DNA of 64,000 nucleotides. It comes from Pseudo-nitzschia pungens. Lineage: Eukaryota; Bacillariophyta; Bacillariophyceae; Bacillariales; Bacillariaceae. The notes under the pieces were generated by a model, which was given only the letters and a program-made list of their open reading frames with translations, ran no database searches and had not been told where the DNA came from. The stretch's first letter is position 1. Each line of letters opens with the position of its first letter. The position numbers and the translations under genes are program-made. The stretch spans positions 2,127,346-2,191,345 of the forward strand of contig CM074761.1 in the NCBI GenBank assembly GCA_037355855.1. The letters run 5' to 3'. Below, piece after piece: positions 1 to 11,535 of this stretch.

Positions 1-3000
1 CGTCATCGAGTTTGAGTGTCCCATCATCATTTTGCTCCACTACGCCAATAGTGAATAGCTGCATGACCTCCCTTCAAAAGTTTTTTCAATGACGATACGA
101 GAGTGTAATTTGAAGCAATTGATGCTTTCTGTCAGTAAGAATTTCTACAACAACGATGGAAAATGGGTGGATACCGTACGGGTCTGGATTTGGGTATTTC
201 GTACCTTGCATAGTTCTCATCTGCCTGTTGTAGGATTTTAGATATAATGTAAGCAAAAGCAGTGCTTTGCCCGTTGATGTAAGTAAGCATTTTGGCCATG
301 AGCGGATGGCGTGTCACCTCCTTGAGTACATCAAAATAATTACCGAAAGCATTCCTTGTGAAGCTATCATCAATTGACACGAACGAGATTGGGAGGGACA
401 ACAAAGATGAGGCAAAGCTGCGTTTACATTCATTCTTCCAAAACTTGGATTCTCGGTACTGAATTCTTGGTACTCACATGTCATAGAAGCTTAGAGAGTT
501 CTCTGTACAATCCTTGCAGCCAGTATCATCTGCGACAACCAGTATTTGGCTCAATGCGTATGCCATTCGTTGAGCAAGTTGATCCTTTGCGTGGAGAGCA
601 ATTTCTGCCCACACTGTATTCTTTTGTTCATCATATGATCCGTTTGTCTCTTGTTTAATGAATTCTGTGCTAAGGTTGAATCCCCCTTTTTCTCGTGTTC
701 CAGACTTTAAACCGTTAATATTCGCTACCTCGTCGGGACTTCCGCAGACAAGAACCTTTCCGCCAGCGGATTCGTCGATAATGGCGCCAGTGTCGTAAGA
801 ACAAGCATCTTGGTCCGTCAATTGGCAGGAATCTTCGTTCAGGAAGGTTCTTGCAACATTGGAACATGCAACCATGAGTTTTTCCCGGATTGTTTCATCG
901 AGGTCCAAGGGTGGATTGGCCGTGAGCTCAGCGGCCCCTTTCCCTCCATCGAGCATGGGGGAATCTACGTCGTTATCCTTCAGATCAAATGTTGGGGTGT
1001 GCAGCCAATACTTGGTACTGCCATTCCTCGTGGTCCTCGCCAAAACCACCTTAGATGGAACGTCGAACCCTACAATCTCGTCCTTTAACTGTTTGCAATA
1101 GTCGCCACCAACATCAGATGTGAGTTGTAAGACTTCCGTGCTTCCCTTTTCGAAGAAGTATTGTGTCATAACATCCTGGTATTTGCCGTTACCCAGTTCC
1201 AGAATGTTCTCGTAGAGAGAAACGTGTGCATCATCGAATTGAATTCGCGGATTGCCGGATACACCGTTGAAGAAAATATCCTTAGTCAAGGCTTTGAATG
1301 ATCAAGGTCGAGTTCGGGGTTGGGGTCCAGGTCGATGCAGAATGAGGTAGATAGACAGTGTGTGTGTGAGAGAGAAGCGACAAAAAGTGCTTTGTGAGCA
1401 GTAGTGTCCCATCGTTATTCACAAGGAATGGCTAGCCAAATGCCTCCGTCGTCCTTACATTTCCCTCCGTCCACCGGGATCGTCAAGGTGAGTCTTCCTC
1501 CAACACCCTCCACGGGACGAATGCCCATTATCATAAATCTGTAACACAATTTCAACGAAAGTAGAAGGTTAGGGATGGCAAGAATCTCTATCCCCCCAAA
1601 AAGCAACACGACCAACTATAACAAAAACAATAAGAGAAGCAGCAGCGGTGCATTGTGGTCAAATGCCATCAGCACGGACACTACTTTTGCACGATCGTTC
1701 GTACCGTTGCCCCTTCTGGCTGACCGAGATTTTCGTCAAATCTTCCTTCAGTTCCCCGTTGTTTCTGAAACTTGCGTATTCCATCGGTCCATCGACGACG
1801 GTTCGAATTTGACCCTCGGTGGCATCCTCTGTGGGGTAGATCGTCAGAATCAACTTGTTCGTGTCGAGTGGACTCTTGCGAACCTCCAGGTACGACTTAA
1901 AGTCGTTTCGGAGTATGGCGAAGTTGCGGTATCGAGATCCGGTGGCACAAGGCCCGGCGTGCAACAATCCAACCCGGGACGTGTACGGATACCAATCAGT
2001 GGCTCGCTCGCGAAAATATCGGCGGTGGGAGGTGACTTTCAGAGCGAATTGTTCCTCGAGCTATAACAGAACAGAATCGAACAGAACAGAACAGAACAGA
2101 ATGGAGCGGAACGGTACGGTACGCACGATAGACGACGCGCAACCATGGTAAGAAAGCAGTCCAAAACAAAACAATGTGAGAAAGCTGCGCTGATGATTCC
2201 GTAAACGTCTCACTCGATTTGGTTTCGGTGTCCCTCGGTATTTCTGACGTGATGCAGGTGTCGAAAACCCCCAAGGCACACAAAAAAGAGCAAGGTGCGA
2301 AATCCAAATTCACATCCGAATCCAAATCCCAAACGACTCACCCAGTCTTCTGGACTCGAAAATTCCGAAATGTCGGCCTTGGTGGGACCAAACGTGGCCC
2401 GTTCGAGGAATCGTGCGGCGATATCCCCTGTGGTCAGCTCGTGGCCGTAATCGTAGGACTTGAGCACGTACGATCGGCCGCTCGGAGGTGTTGGCAATGG
2501 AACCTTGCACTTTCCAGTGTTGCAATCAAACTTCACGGTGGCAAACTCTCCCGGTGCGGCTTCCCAGTCGTGACCGTTGTAGGACCGACCAATGGGTTTT
2601 AGATCTCGGTAGGTGTTGATGCCATTTTGTCCCTGACCGCCGGTCAGTTCGACCAGCGTACAGAGGACGCCCGACCCCGCGAAAATGGGGATTTCGGCCA
2701 CTGCGTTCTCCGTCCAGGTATCGCTATCGCCAATCACGAGCGGATCACCCCCTACCGATGGGCACGCGACGGATACCAGATCCGAGTTGGTGGGTGCCTT
2801 TGTCGGAGTCCCGGTGGGGTCTGCTACAGGTGCCAGAGTAGGTGCCTTTGTGGGATTCACAGTGGGGTCTGCTACGGGTGCCAGAGTAGGTGCCTTTGTG
2901 GGATTCGCAGTGGGTTCTGCTACGGGTGCCAGAGTAGGTGCCTTTGTGGGATTCACAGTGGGGTCTGCTACGGGTGCCAGAGTAGGTGCCTTTGTGGGAT

Positions 3001-3715
3001 TCACAGTGGGATCTGCTACGGGTGCCAGAGTAGGTGCCTTTGTGGGATTCACAGTGGGATCTGCTACGGGTGCCAGAGTAGGCGTCTTTGTGGGAGCCGC
3101 GGTTGGAACAGCATTGGGTTCCCCGGTGCCGAGATCGATCTCAAAGGGGTCGGGGTCCGGACCGGGCGCATCTTGGTCGCAAGCGGGAGTGCACTTCAGG
3201 ACAATCGTGTATTCCACTCCGGGGGAGGTTGCGTCGTTTCCGGGGAGCTCGCTCGAGCACTCTCCGGGGATCTCGGCGCTGTCCGCGGTTGGGTCAAAGG
3301 TCGTACCATCCGTTGCGTACAATCTCACAACGGCGATTCCCGCGCGGGAACAGTCCGCCTGCAGGGAGGATCGAATCGACTTGCGGGTCGGGACGTTGGC
3401 TTCGGCGTAGCAGGACTTGCTCCCGTCGTCCTGGTTGTTGAGGACGACGTACAGGGCATCGATGGAGGAGGACGAGCCGGTGGTGGTCCAGGTGTTTCCG
3501 ACGACAAAATCCACCGTGTCTCCCTGCTGGCGGATAATCTTTAGGGGCAACCCGTCGTAGGGCGTGGTGCCAGCGCGCTGGACGATGGAGTAATCATAGG
3601 TGCACGCGTCCTCGTTGGACTTGAAATATGATCTCGGCATGGCGTCGACGCGGCTTGGAGTCCACCACGCCGTAGCGGCCAGGAGCGCGAACGCGGTGCG
3701 GAGGATTCGAACCAT
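1..3715 (-). CDS. Secreted DUF1800-family protein with Pro/Thr repeat linker (partial, 6 exons)
   Basis: Exon model: 3715-2342, 2060-1705, 1538-1423, 1291-478, 363-205, 71-<1. All joins use GT-AG and keep frame. The protein starts with a signal peptide (hydrophobic residues about 5-25) and has a cysteine-containing N-terminal domain. A 16-residue Pro/Thr/Ala repeat linker follows (about residues 205-305). The C-terminal half is DUF1800 (PF08811): FLERATFGPT, then EDW|LEEQF across intron 1, LAQRMAYALSQ, YD|IFTRNAFGNY, and DENYAR|EVMQLFTIG across the last intron, which is the family hallmark. DUF1800 function is unknown. The signal peptide and the mucin-like linker suggest export to the cell surface. 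The 3' end lies outside the window. Intron 2061-2341 holds an AACAG-type microsatellite. The DUF1800 call is firm, the role is not. Confidence 0.85.
2806..3100 (-). repeat. Coding minisatellite, 48-bp unit (16-aa PTKAPTLAPVADPTVN)
   Basis: About six near-identical 48-bp units lie in tandem inside exon 1 of the DUF1800 gene. Each encodes one 16-residue Pro/Thr/Ala/Val repeat. Unit length is a multiple of three, so copy-number change preserves the frame. The opposite-strand frames through this array are also open, which is a by-product of the repeat. Confidence 0.9.
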
Positions 3716-5917
3716 CGTTTCGTGATTCTATTTTATTCGATTCTGTTCTATTCGGATTCGATTCGATTCACCAGAGGAATGGGTAGGATGGACTTGACTG
3801 AACTGAACTGATCTGATCTGATCTGATCTGAACTAAACCAAGCTGAACTTAAGTGGAGTGCGTTGCGCCTCGTGTTGCGTTGCTGCGACCAACCCGAGTT
3901 TCTTGGTGATGGTATTGGTATTCTGTTCCGTTGTCTTCGGGAAGGCGTCTTTTTGGATTGAGTGAGTGGTCGATCCGTTGTTTAATGGAAGGAAACAGCG
4001 GATGGCGATTATAACTTTGTCTCGGTGCCAGCCTTCGCTGTCTTGCACAATTATTGTGGATTTGTGTCTGTGATTGATTCATGGATCGCGCAAGATTGGT
4101 GAACGGTGCACACTGCGTGATGGCCCTTCGTCGAACACTAATATCTTGATATTTGAGTTCGATGGTACCATGGTTGCGCTTCCGACCGTCGGTGAAGTCG
4201 TAGATGCCAAACATTCCGAAGCACTTGAGAGGGTTCGCCAAGTGGTTGCTACTAGAGGTCTGTAAGTTCTTCAGGATATGTACGTCTAACGGGTATGCAT
4301 CGGCCGTTGCACATATTCAATATTGAATATTATTGTACCAATGGTGAAATACAATAGCCTGATATTTTGGATGTGAAGTGCGATCCCTTTGATGTGTGTT
4401 CCTCGTTCCTTTTCCTAATCCATCTTGGGTCATTCCATGATTACACACGTTTGAAATTATGGTCCCTAGATGACAAGGAACAGTACGGTTCCGTATTGAA
4501 CTGCTACCATCTTGTCTCGGAACCCTGACCAAACGTGACGGTTGTACGAGTACGAGTAGTGCCCTTGCAAAACGCACACAATACAATGAAGATGAAATAA
4601 ATACTGTACGTATTAATAATAATGCGAAGTACGAAGTAATAATGATGTTGATGTTGCATTGTGTACCGGTACACGTGCCGGTAGTCTTAAATTGTTGTTT
4701 GTGTGTCGTCAGAAGGAAAAGTGATACGTACGTGTAGTAGAAAAAAAATCGGATTGCAGAGAACGTCTACGTATCGTAAATTGAAAATGAGTGAAGTTGT
4801 TTTGTTAACATTCCTATTTTTGAGTGTCGCATGTCGGTTGCAACCAGGGCTATCGGACGAAAGGATACTGAGAACCATGAAAGTAAGATTATCTGCTGGA
4901 AGCCGCATCCACTATAAATGTCTCTAGTACCACACCGGATGAGGATCCGAGCTACATTATTTTTCCGTTGGTCACTCCTCCAAACTCCAAATAAGAGCAC
5001 TGTGAGGACTCAACGGAAACCAAATTGTTGCCGGCAGAGAGGAATAGGTCTGACACTGTGCGCCAAACCAGAGTTTGGATCCGCAACAACAACTGCTCAG
5101 ACTTCTTCTTGTCTTACTAGTAGTAGCGATAGTAGGCTTCGATAAGGGATACTAGTACTACTAGTCCTAGATCATTCTGCTGGTGTTGTGTCCGTTCAAT
5201 CAAAGCTAGTTCTCTTGCCCATAATAGTACTACTCATAGTATTAGAATTACGAACCTCCTGATCCTGTAGTTGTCTTGGGTCCCTTCGTGTCGTCATAGC
5301 GGCGGGTATACCATCATACTGCAATTCTCTTTGATCATTTTCTACTACTCGTACTTTTGTCCTTCGTAAACGACATAAACATGCGCGATCGATACGTCGA
5401 TGCCTACGGTAGAACATTTCCTGTTTGTAGTTTATTGATTGTGCTTTGTGGTGTACATGTATAGTACGTAGTACGAAGAACGAAGTAGTAATTATCTCTT
5501 GTAGACTCACCCCTTGTCAGCAATCGTGATGCCTCTCTTGTTGACGCTAACGAGCTATTTCATTCACGACAGAACCATCAGTCACGAGTTTTCGATCGAA
5601 GGAAGAAACAACGGGATACAAGAAGCAACAAGTCGAACGACAAGAACGAGGAACAAGATCACGACAACGACAACGACAGCGACAGTGCCAAATCCTAGTT
5701 CTATGTCGTACCTGAATTCCCACGGCGAACGACACAGTCCATTTCCGCTGCGCAATTCGTTGATCTTTCTACCGACGTGCGACGGACCTTCCATACCACA
5801 CCGCATAACTCGCAGCTCCCAGCGCGAAAAAACGAATCAATCGAAGCAACCCAGTCCGGTTCCACCCTGAACCCATTTGGAGCATCCTCTTGTTGGTAGT
5901 CGGAAACACTTACCGAT
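3716..5917. other. Intergenic, no gene recognised
   Basis: About 2.2 kb between the divergent DUF1800 and XRCC2-like genes. Simple-sequence stretches lie next to the DUF1800 start (TTCGATTC-type near 3722-3775 and TGATC-type near 3810-3835). Short palindromic ACTAGT clusters occur near 5115-5170. Open frames here are short, unlike any family I know, and differ in composition from the neighbouring genes. Promoters of both flanking genes must lie here but no specific site stands out. Confidence 0.6.
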
Positions 5918-7388
5918 TTGGAGCTCGAACGGAACTCGCTGCGATTGGTCTCAGTCCCCCTTTTCCCCGAATTGTTCTCCGGCGCCTGCCAATCCAAACC
6001 GTCGAGTTTCTTTCCCGCCATGGCACTGCACACACATTCCGGAGAGAGGCTTTCGGTCCCAACGCCAACGCCAACGCCAACCCGAACCGCATTCCAACTC
6101 CCAACCGAAACCGAAACGGCCCTGGATTGGTTTCACCGCTCGTCGCGAAAGCGTCGGCGTGCCGCTCGTGGCAACAGCGACGGCAACGGCGACGAATCGC
6201 TCGGGTTGCCATCGGCATCGGCGGACAGGAATCCGGCTGCCGATCCATCCACGGAGGCCCGGAGGTTTCTGCGGTTGGGAACGAGCGGAATCGCCCCGAT
6301 CGATGCGGCCTGGAAGCGGTACCGCAGTGAATTGGAAGGACCCTCGGGTCTCACCCGCTGGGGTGACACAGCGCCTCCTCCTCCGGTGTTGGTGCTGGAA
6401 GGGCCGAGAGACGTGGGGAAGACGTGGATGTTGGTGACGCTTGCCGCGCGGTTCGTCGTTGCGACGAGGGCTTCTCGATTTCCAAATCTTCCGCGGAATG
6501 CCGAGAAGGAGAATTCCAACGGAACGGAGGAGACGGCAGAAGAAGTATCCACCGAGGATCAGAGCAACAGTGGGAACGATATTGACAATAGCAACGACAA
6601 CGGCGACAACCGATCGCAATGCGATCGACCCAAGGTTGTGTTGATGGATTCCACCTACGATTTTACCGTTTCCCAATTGGTGACTGTCCTTCGCTCGACG
6701 CTGAGAAGAGAACGAGAAAAAGAGCAAGCTCCAAAGAGCAAGGGCAATCAACCAAGACAGCACTCGACCGATCGGGGACGACACCGACGGGGGGCAGCAG
6801 CTCGGAGAGCGCCTAAATCACGACCGGCACGACAAACTCCTCGGCGAACCATCGCTCGCTCGAGACATGGAAGATTGCCTGAGCCGCATCCACATCGTCC
6901 AGGTGGACGACCCGAACGGGTGGGTCCCCTCCCTGGAGGTGCTAACACATCGATTGTCGGAGGAACGCTCTCGTCGCACGGGTGGAAGCGGGGACGATCC
7001 CGCGGCCGGACCGTTGGACAGGGGCACCGAGGCGTCGCAGACCGGCCCGCCGACGCTCTTGCTCTGGGACGGGTTCCTTTCCGACGTTGCTGCCGCGGAT
7101 CCGACTCCGAGAGCCTCTGCGAGTGGAAGTGGCACCGAACGCCACGCCCAAGCGGCAAATGCCCTGTTCGACAATCCACTCTCGCGAGAAATCTTGCGGC
7201 ACGTCTCGAGGCTGTTGGGGCAAGAACGCGATACGCTCTGGTGGGTTCTGACGGCGAGAGCAGCGCCCGCAACACCCGACGAGGCATCGGTCCCCCATGG
7301 ATCCGAACACCGCGGGATCGGATTTCGGCTGGCGGAATGGATCCGCACCGAAGACGAGCGGCGAGAGCAGCAGCAACAATTTCGACAA

Positions 7389-7440
<52 letters not shown>

Positions 7441-7733
7441 GCAACGATGACTTCGGGAGGCAAGCATCTCCACTCTTTCGTCAAACAGACCAACTCCCGC
7501 GACGAGCGACATACAGGGTGCGCATGGATCGCCGCCTCCACCACGATCGTTCGACCGGAGATCCATGCATTCCGAAAACCGCGGCAGCGGCTGCTGCCCT
7601 GTTTGCCAGGGTCATTGGCCGTCCCGCCACGACCGACAGAGGGCGAAACACCACCATTCGACCGAGCAGCACCCGCGTCGGCGAGGACCAAAGCATTCCC
7701 TACTCGATCTCCGTCGGAGGCATCTTGTCGTAG
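5918..7733 (+). CDS. XRCC2: XRCC2-like RecA/Rad51 paralogue with polyglutamine tract
   Basis: Proposed exons 5918-6685 and 6801-7733, giving 566 aa. Walker A is GPRDVGKTW in VLVLEGPRDVGKTWMLV, comparable to the XRCC2 P-loop. It is followed by VVLMDSTYDFTVSQLVT, resembling the XRCC2 segment before its LVTIL helix, then DCLSRIHIVQV and a Walker B-like strand TLLLWDGF. XRCC2 is part of the BCDX2 complex, which assists RAD51 in homologous recombination. The frame changes between about 6686 and 6800. A 115-nt GT-AG intron (GTCCTT...CAG, or donor GTGACT at 6680) restores it and yields LVT|LGERL, close to the family. A single-base insertion in the G run at 6789-6794 is the alternative. The start is uncertain: ATG at 5918 or 6020. 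At 566 aa it is about twice the usual length because of low-complexity N- and C-terminal extensions. Confidence 0.65.
7363..7440 (+). repeat. CAG/CAA polyglutamine tract
   Basis: A run of CAG/CAA codons encodes about 23 glutamines, interrupted near its start by FR, inside the C-terminal part of the XRCC2-like gene. Because it is a triplet repeat, all frames on both strands stay open here, so the Ser, Ala, Leu and Cys runs in other frames are artefacts. Confidence 0.9.
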
Positions 7734-9519
7734 CACACCACTTGGCTGTGGTGTGGAGTGGAGTGTAGCGCTCTCAACACGGACCATTCGCGACGACGAC
7801 TATCGTGCGACGAAACCTAGTATCATGCAAGTTGCCGACCATTGGGAGCTGCGATCGTAAGGTGAGACGGCAAAGTTTAGTGGTTCGTTGCGTGCAGACC
7901 AGTACAGTGCAGACACAACTGACGATACGAAGAAAATCGAATGCCCGAGCATCCTTCGTCGGAATGAATTACTTATTTGTCGGAACGATAGTGTGTGCGA
8001 ATGGCCACAAGGCTACGATATACATCTATCGAGTCCGAGGCGCTGTCCATGCTTGCGCATTTCGAGACTTAGCGTTGTCCTCCTTTGCGTCGTTTTTACG
8101 TCCAAAAGAAAGCAGATCTCGATCCTTGTCCAATAGTTTGCCTTTCCTGCACGGTACTACGAGAAGGAAGGGGTCTGAAAGTGGAAAGCGGAAAGCAGAA
8201 AGCGCAACACTTTGAGAATTGTGTACAACCTTCTTCATGTATTATCTATTTACCTTTCCCGTCTGATGTACAAAGCTGTTTCAGCAATAAAGACGTCTCA
8301 TACAATCGATATGACTTTCTTGATTGGTCGATGTCTCAGACCCCTATTCCCAATTCCCCTTACTAGAAATCTGCATGCGACTCTACTACACACTAGATTC
8401 TTGGCGAGGACGGCTGATATGGATACTAGCGTAACACAAAAAGTTAGAACACCATTGGTCTTCCAATAAATACCATCTTTTGCTCCTACTTTTCAGGCAG
8501 CAATAGGTTTCAGAACTGGTTCATTGTATGACAGATTCATTCCTCGTCCTACGGTAGTATATACGCCATGCAGATTTTTGATTCTGACGAGGAGGAACAA
8601 CTTCTTCTTCTTTGTCTCCACCAATCTACTAGTACCGGTAGTAGAACTACCATACTACTACTACTACTACTATTATTATTATTATTCCAAGGTTTAAAAG
8701 TCCGTTGTTTGCAGCCTTCTCATCAAAAGAAAAACATTGTTCATACTACTACTAGCATTATTATTCCCATCACTATCACTGTTTTTCTTTTTAGTTTCTC
8801 CCGAAATCTCAATGATCATACCGGTAAGGTTACCGGTAGACGAGCTTGGGTTTGGAAACTCGGAAACAACAAACGACATAGGTTTTAATTTGGGGGATTA
8901 AATAAAAGGGGGAACAAAATTTTCATACAACTCACGGATGGATCACAAACTTTTCTATCCGTTGAGAACATGGGTAATGCACGTGATGCGTTGACTTCGA
9001 GTTGGCACGACCGCAGGATTCGTCCGCACGCATTTACACGAAACAACCGAGCTTCCGGGATAAATTGTCGCAACAAGGTGCGCGGCGGGTGATTGTTGGG
9101 AAGATCCAATACGAAACAGAGCAGAAAAACCTTCTCTTGCCAAAAGCGCGGGTCATCCGAACCACTTCGGGATGCCGCAAACCATATAATTTGAGCACAT
9201 CTGACTACCGTAGTTTCTGGTACAAACGTTGCCGTACCCCCTCATTGCCGAGTGCGAAGGTTATTATTTTATCTATCTTTGACCGATAGATCCACACTCG
9301 TGGCAACAACACTGGCAACAAGTTTTTGACGGAGTAAGAGTTTATTCTTGTTACCCTACTTTCCTGAATAACAAGTTTGCAACAGTTGGTTTCGTAATCT
9401 GCTAGAACCGTGCCACATCGGACGAGCTGCACCTGTCACAACACGAAGATATTTCATTGTTTTGATCGCCTATCCCTAACAACAACAATAACAATAACAA
9501 TAACAGCATCAGCGAAATC
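7734..9519. other. Intergenic, no gene recognised
   Basis: About 1.8 kb between two + strand genes. It contains an (ACT)n/(ATT)n microsatellite at about 8645-8690 and a near-perfect 20-bp palindrome at 8819-8838 built on TACCGGTAA. A short AACAAT-type run at 9479-9505 just precedes the next start codon and is probably 5' UTR. Open frames are short and unrecognised. Confidence 0.6.
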
Positions 9520-11535
9520 ATGAGCAATCCTTTCGACCAATTTGCAGTGGATGTCCAAGCTGCACTGCCCGCGGGTGCAGCTGGAGCTGCTCCACCAGCA
9601 GCCGATCCCGGCAATCCCTTTGCCTCGGTGTTTGCAGATGCCCCTGCCGCGCCTCCTGCCCCCACGGAAAGCAAACCCGTCATGAACACGTTCCAGCCAC
9701 CGCAACAACAACCACCGATGGGAATGATGGGACAGCCTCCGCCAATGGGTTCAATGGGAATGATGGGACAGCCACCACAGCAGCCTGCGAACCCCATGGG
9801 GATGTATGGTCAACCTCCTGCTGCTCCTCCTGCTCCAACGCTAGCGGATCCCTTTGCTGGCTACGGAGCTCCTCCAGCAGCAGCGCCTGCCCAGGCTCCG
9901 GGAATGGGAATGGCACCGCCTGCTGCTGCTATGCCTCCAGCATCTCCCAATCCGTACGGGGCTCCCCCTGCCATGGAAATGCCTCCTGCCAATCCGACGC
10001 CCAATCCGTACGGAGCACCGCCTCCAATGGCACCACCTACGGCACCACCCTCGGCATCCCCCAATCCGTATGGTGCGGCACCACCGGCACCGATGCCACC
10101 CGCAAGCGATCCATTCGGTGCATACGGAAATCCCTACGGTGCTCCCCCAGCTCCGGCTCCCTCAGGATTCCCCGAACAGCAGCAACAACAACCTCCACCG
10201 CAACCGCAATACGGTGATCCCTTTGGGGCGCCACAACCACAGGACCCGGGAATGGGTGCCCTCGTCGTGTCGAACCAACAGAGCAACCCCTACGCACAGT
10301 CGTTGCCTCCGCAACAGCAGCCGCAGCAACCCATGTACCCTCCGCAACAGCAGATGGTTCCAGCGCCAGCTCCCGTGGCCGCCGATCCGTTTTCGGTCTT
10401 TGAAAGCGCGCCAGCACCCCCTCCGGCGCCCCCCCCCGCCCCTTCGGCCTTGGTTCCGGCCCAGCCTCCGCCGCAACAACAAAGCGATGGTGATTTGTGG
10501 GGCGATCTTGGATTCGATTCTCCGGCTCCCCAGGGTGGTGCGACCCATCAAGAAGAGAAAAAGGAGGGCGACCTTCCCCCCGGCGGAGAATTTTACGATG
10601 CTCGTATCTTCACTCCAACGCTGGGTGTTATGTTCTTCAAGCCCCAGGAACTGACCGACTCGCTCTTCTTGAACACGGACCGAAACATCGTCGATGGATT
10701 GGCCGAACGTCCTGTTGTCGCCTTCATCGTGGAAGGATCCTCGGCACGATCCGCTGGTGTCGAGCTGGGACATGTTCTGCTCAAGGTGAACGGGGTGGAC
10801 GTGAAGAATCCCAAGGAGGCTTCTCGACTCATCAAGGAAGGACCCCGTCCCTTGCCGCTCTTGTTTTACGTTCCCAACACGGAGGTTGTCGTGGCCGAGG
10901 GAGAACACATGGTCAAGTACGACTCGAAGGAAACGACGGCCCCGAACTCGTCGAAGGACTGGAAGCCAAAATACGTTGTGATTGGTGGAATTATCGCCCA
11001 ACCGTGGATGATGAACATGTACCGAAGCAAGTCTGAGTACGACATTGCCGTTATCGAGACGCAGGCGCGGCGTCCCGTGAGCGTCAAGGTCAAGCAATTT
11101 TCCTTGCAGGGGGCACGCATCCAGAACGATTGGCAGGGACCGCAGATGGTCAAGTACAAGAACAAGCTGCATCCCTGGAAGTACATTGTTGTCTTGCCCG
11201 TGGCCCGCAACCCCATCAAGATTTCGTCGCCGAATCTGGCCCAGTTGAAACCCGTTCACGAGGGAATCCGACGGGTGTTGTTGGCGCAGCAGCGTTCCGG
11301 AGGACGAAGCAGCGGTGGGCGTCCCGGTCGCCCGGCTTCCTCGAGAAACATGGGCGGGGGCCAGAGTCAGCGGCAATCGGATCCGTACAACCAGCCTCCT
11401 CCCCCCCAGCCGTATCCGCCGCAGCAGCAGTATCCGCCCCAACAGCAGTACCCGCCGCAGCAACAATACCCGCCCCAGCAGCAATACCCGCCGCAGCAAC
11501 AACCATACCCTCAACGAGGATATTCTGGATACTAA
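9520..11535 (+). CDS. Proline-rich PDZ-domain protein with NPF/NPY motifs
   Basis: Single exon, 671 aa. Residues 1-345 are Pro/Ala/Gln/Met-rich and open with SNPFDQF, followed by GNPFASVF and many NPYGAPP units. NPF peptides bind EH domains in endocytic adaptors. Residues about 350-450 include a PDZ-like core (VAFIVEGSSARSAGVELGHV, then LLKVNGVDV), followed by a DWKPKYVVIGG...IVVLPVARNPIKI region with the strand pattern of a PH-like fold. The C-terminus holds about six YPPQQQ repeats (11403-11511). No transmembrane segment or signal peptide is visible. A scaffold in membrane trafficking is an inference from the NPF motifs and the PDZ/PH-like core. I do not recognise a named orthologue. Confidence 0.85.
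   Translation: MSNPFDQFAVDVQAALPAGAAGAAPPAADPGNPFASVFADAPAAPPAPTESKPVMNTFQPPQQQPPMGMMGQPPPMGSMGMMGQPPQQPANPMGMYGQPPAAPPAPTLADPFAGYGAPPAAAPAQAPGMGMAPPAAAMPPASPNPYGAPPAMEMPPANPTPNPYGAPPPMAPPTAPPSASPNPYGAAPPAPMPPASDPFGAYGNPYGAPPAPAPSGFPEQQQQQPPPQPQYGDPFGAPQPQDPGMGALVVSNQQSNPYAQSLPPQQQPQQPMYPPQQQMVPAPAPVAADPFSVFESAPAPPPAPPPAPSALVPAQPPPQQQSDGDLWGDLGFDSPAPQGGATHQEEKKEGDLPPGGEFYDARIFTPTLGVMFFKPQELTDSLFLNTDRNIVDGLAERPVVAFIVEGSSARSAGVELGHVLLKVNGVDVKNPKEASRLIKEGPRPLPLLFYVPNTEVVVAEGEHMVKYDSKETTAPNSSKDWKPKYVVIGGIIAQPWMMNMYRSKSEYDIAVIETQARRPVSVKVKQFSLQGARIQNDWQGPQMVKYKNKLHPWKYIVVLPVARNPIKISSPNLAQLKPVHEGIRRVLLAQQRSGGRSSGGRPGRPASSRNMGGGQSQRQSDPYNQPPPPQPYPPQQQYPPQQQYPPQQQYPPQQQYPPQQQPYPQRGYSGY
11403..11511 (+). 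repeat. Coding repeat, 18-bp unit (YPPQQQ)
   Basis: Six or so consecutive 18-bp units of CCGCAGCAGCAGTATCC type encode YPPQQQ near the C-terminus of the PDZ protein. The pattern resembles the Pro/Gln-rich tails of annexin and LIM-type scaffold proteins. It is in frame and length-variable without frameshift. Confidence 0.85.

Noticed and set aside
2060..2341. Antisense and sense small frames within the AACAG-rich segment
   Set aside because: The segment is an intron of the DUF1800 gene; both splice sites fit and the exons join in frame into a conserved motif.
6789..6794. XRCC2-like frame change as another +1 recoding site
   Set aside because: A 115-nt GT-AG intron (6686-6800) explains it and improves agreement with the XRCC2 family, so it was not counted with the three intron-free cases.
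6748..7787. Long - strand frames rich in Cys, Ala, Leu opposite the XRCC2-like gene
   Set aside because: They are shadows of the CAG repeat and GC-rich coding sequence. The + strand carries the RecA-family motifs.
10162..11514. 450-codon - strand frame opposite the PDZ protein
   Set aside because: Composition (Arg/Leu/Gly) mirrors the antisense of a Pro/Gln/Ala-rich gene; no domain is visible and the + strand protein has clear PDZ features.
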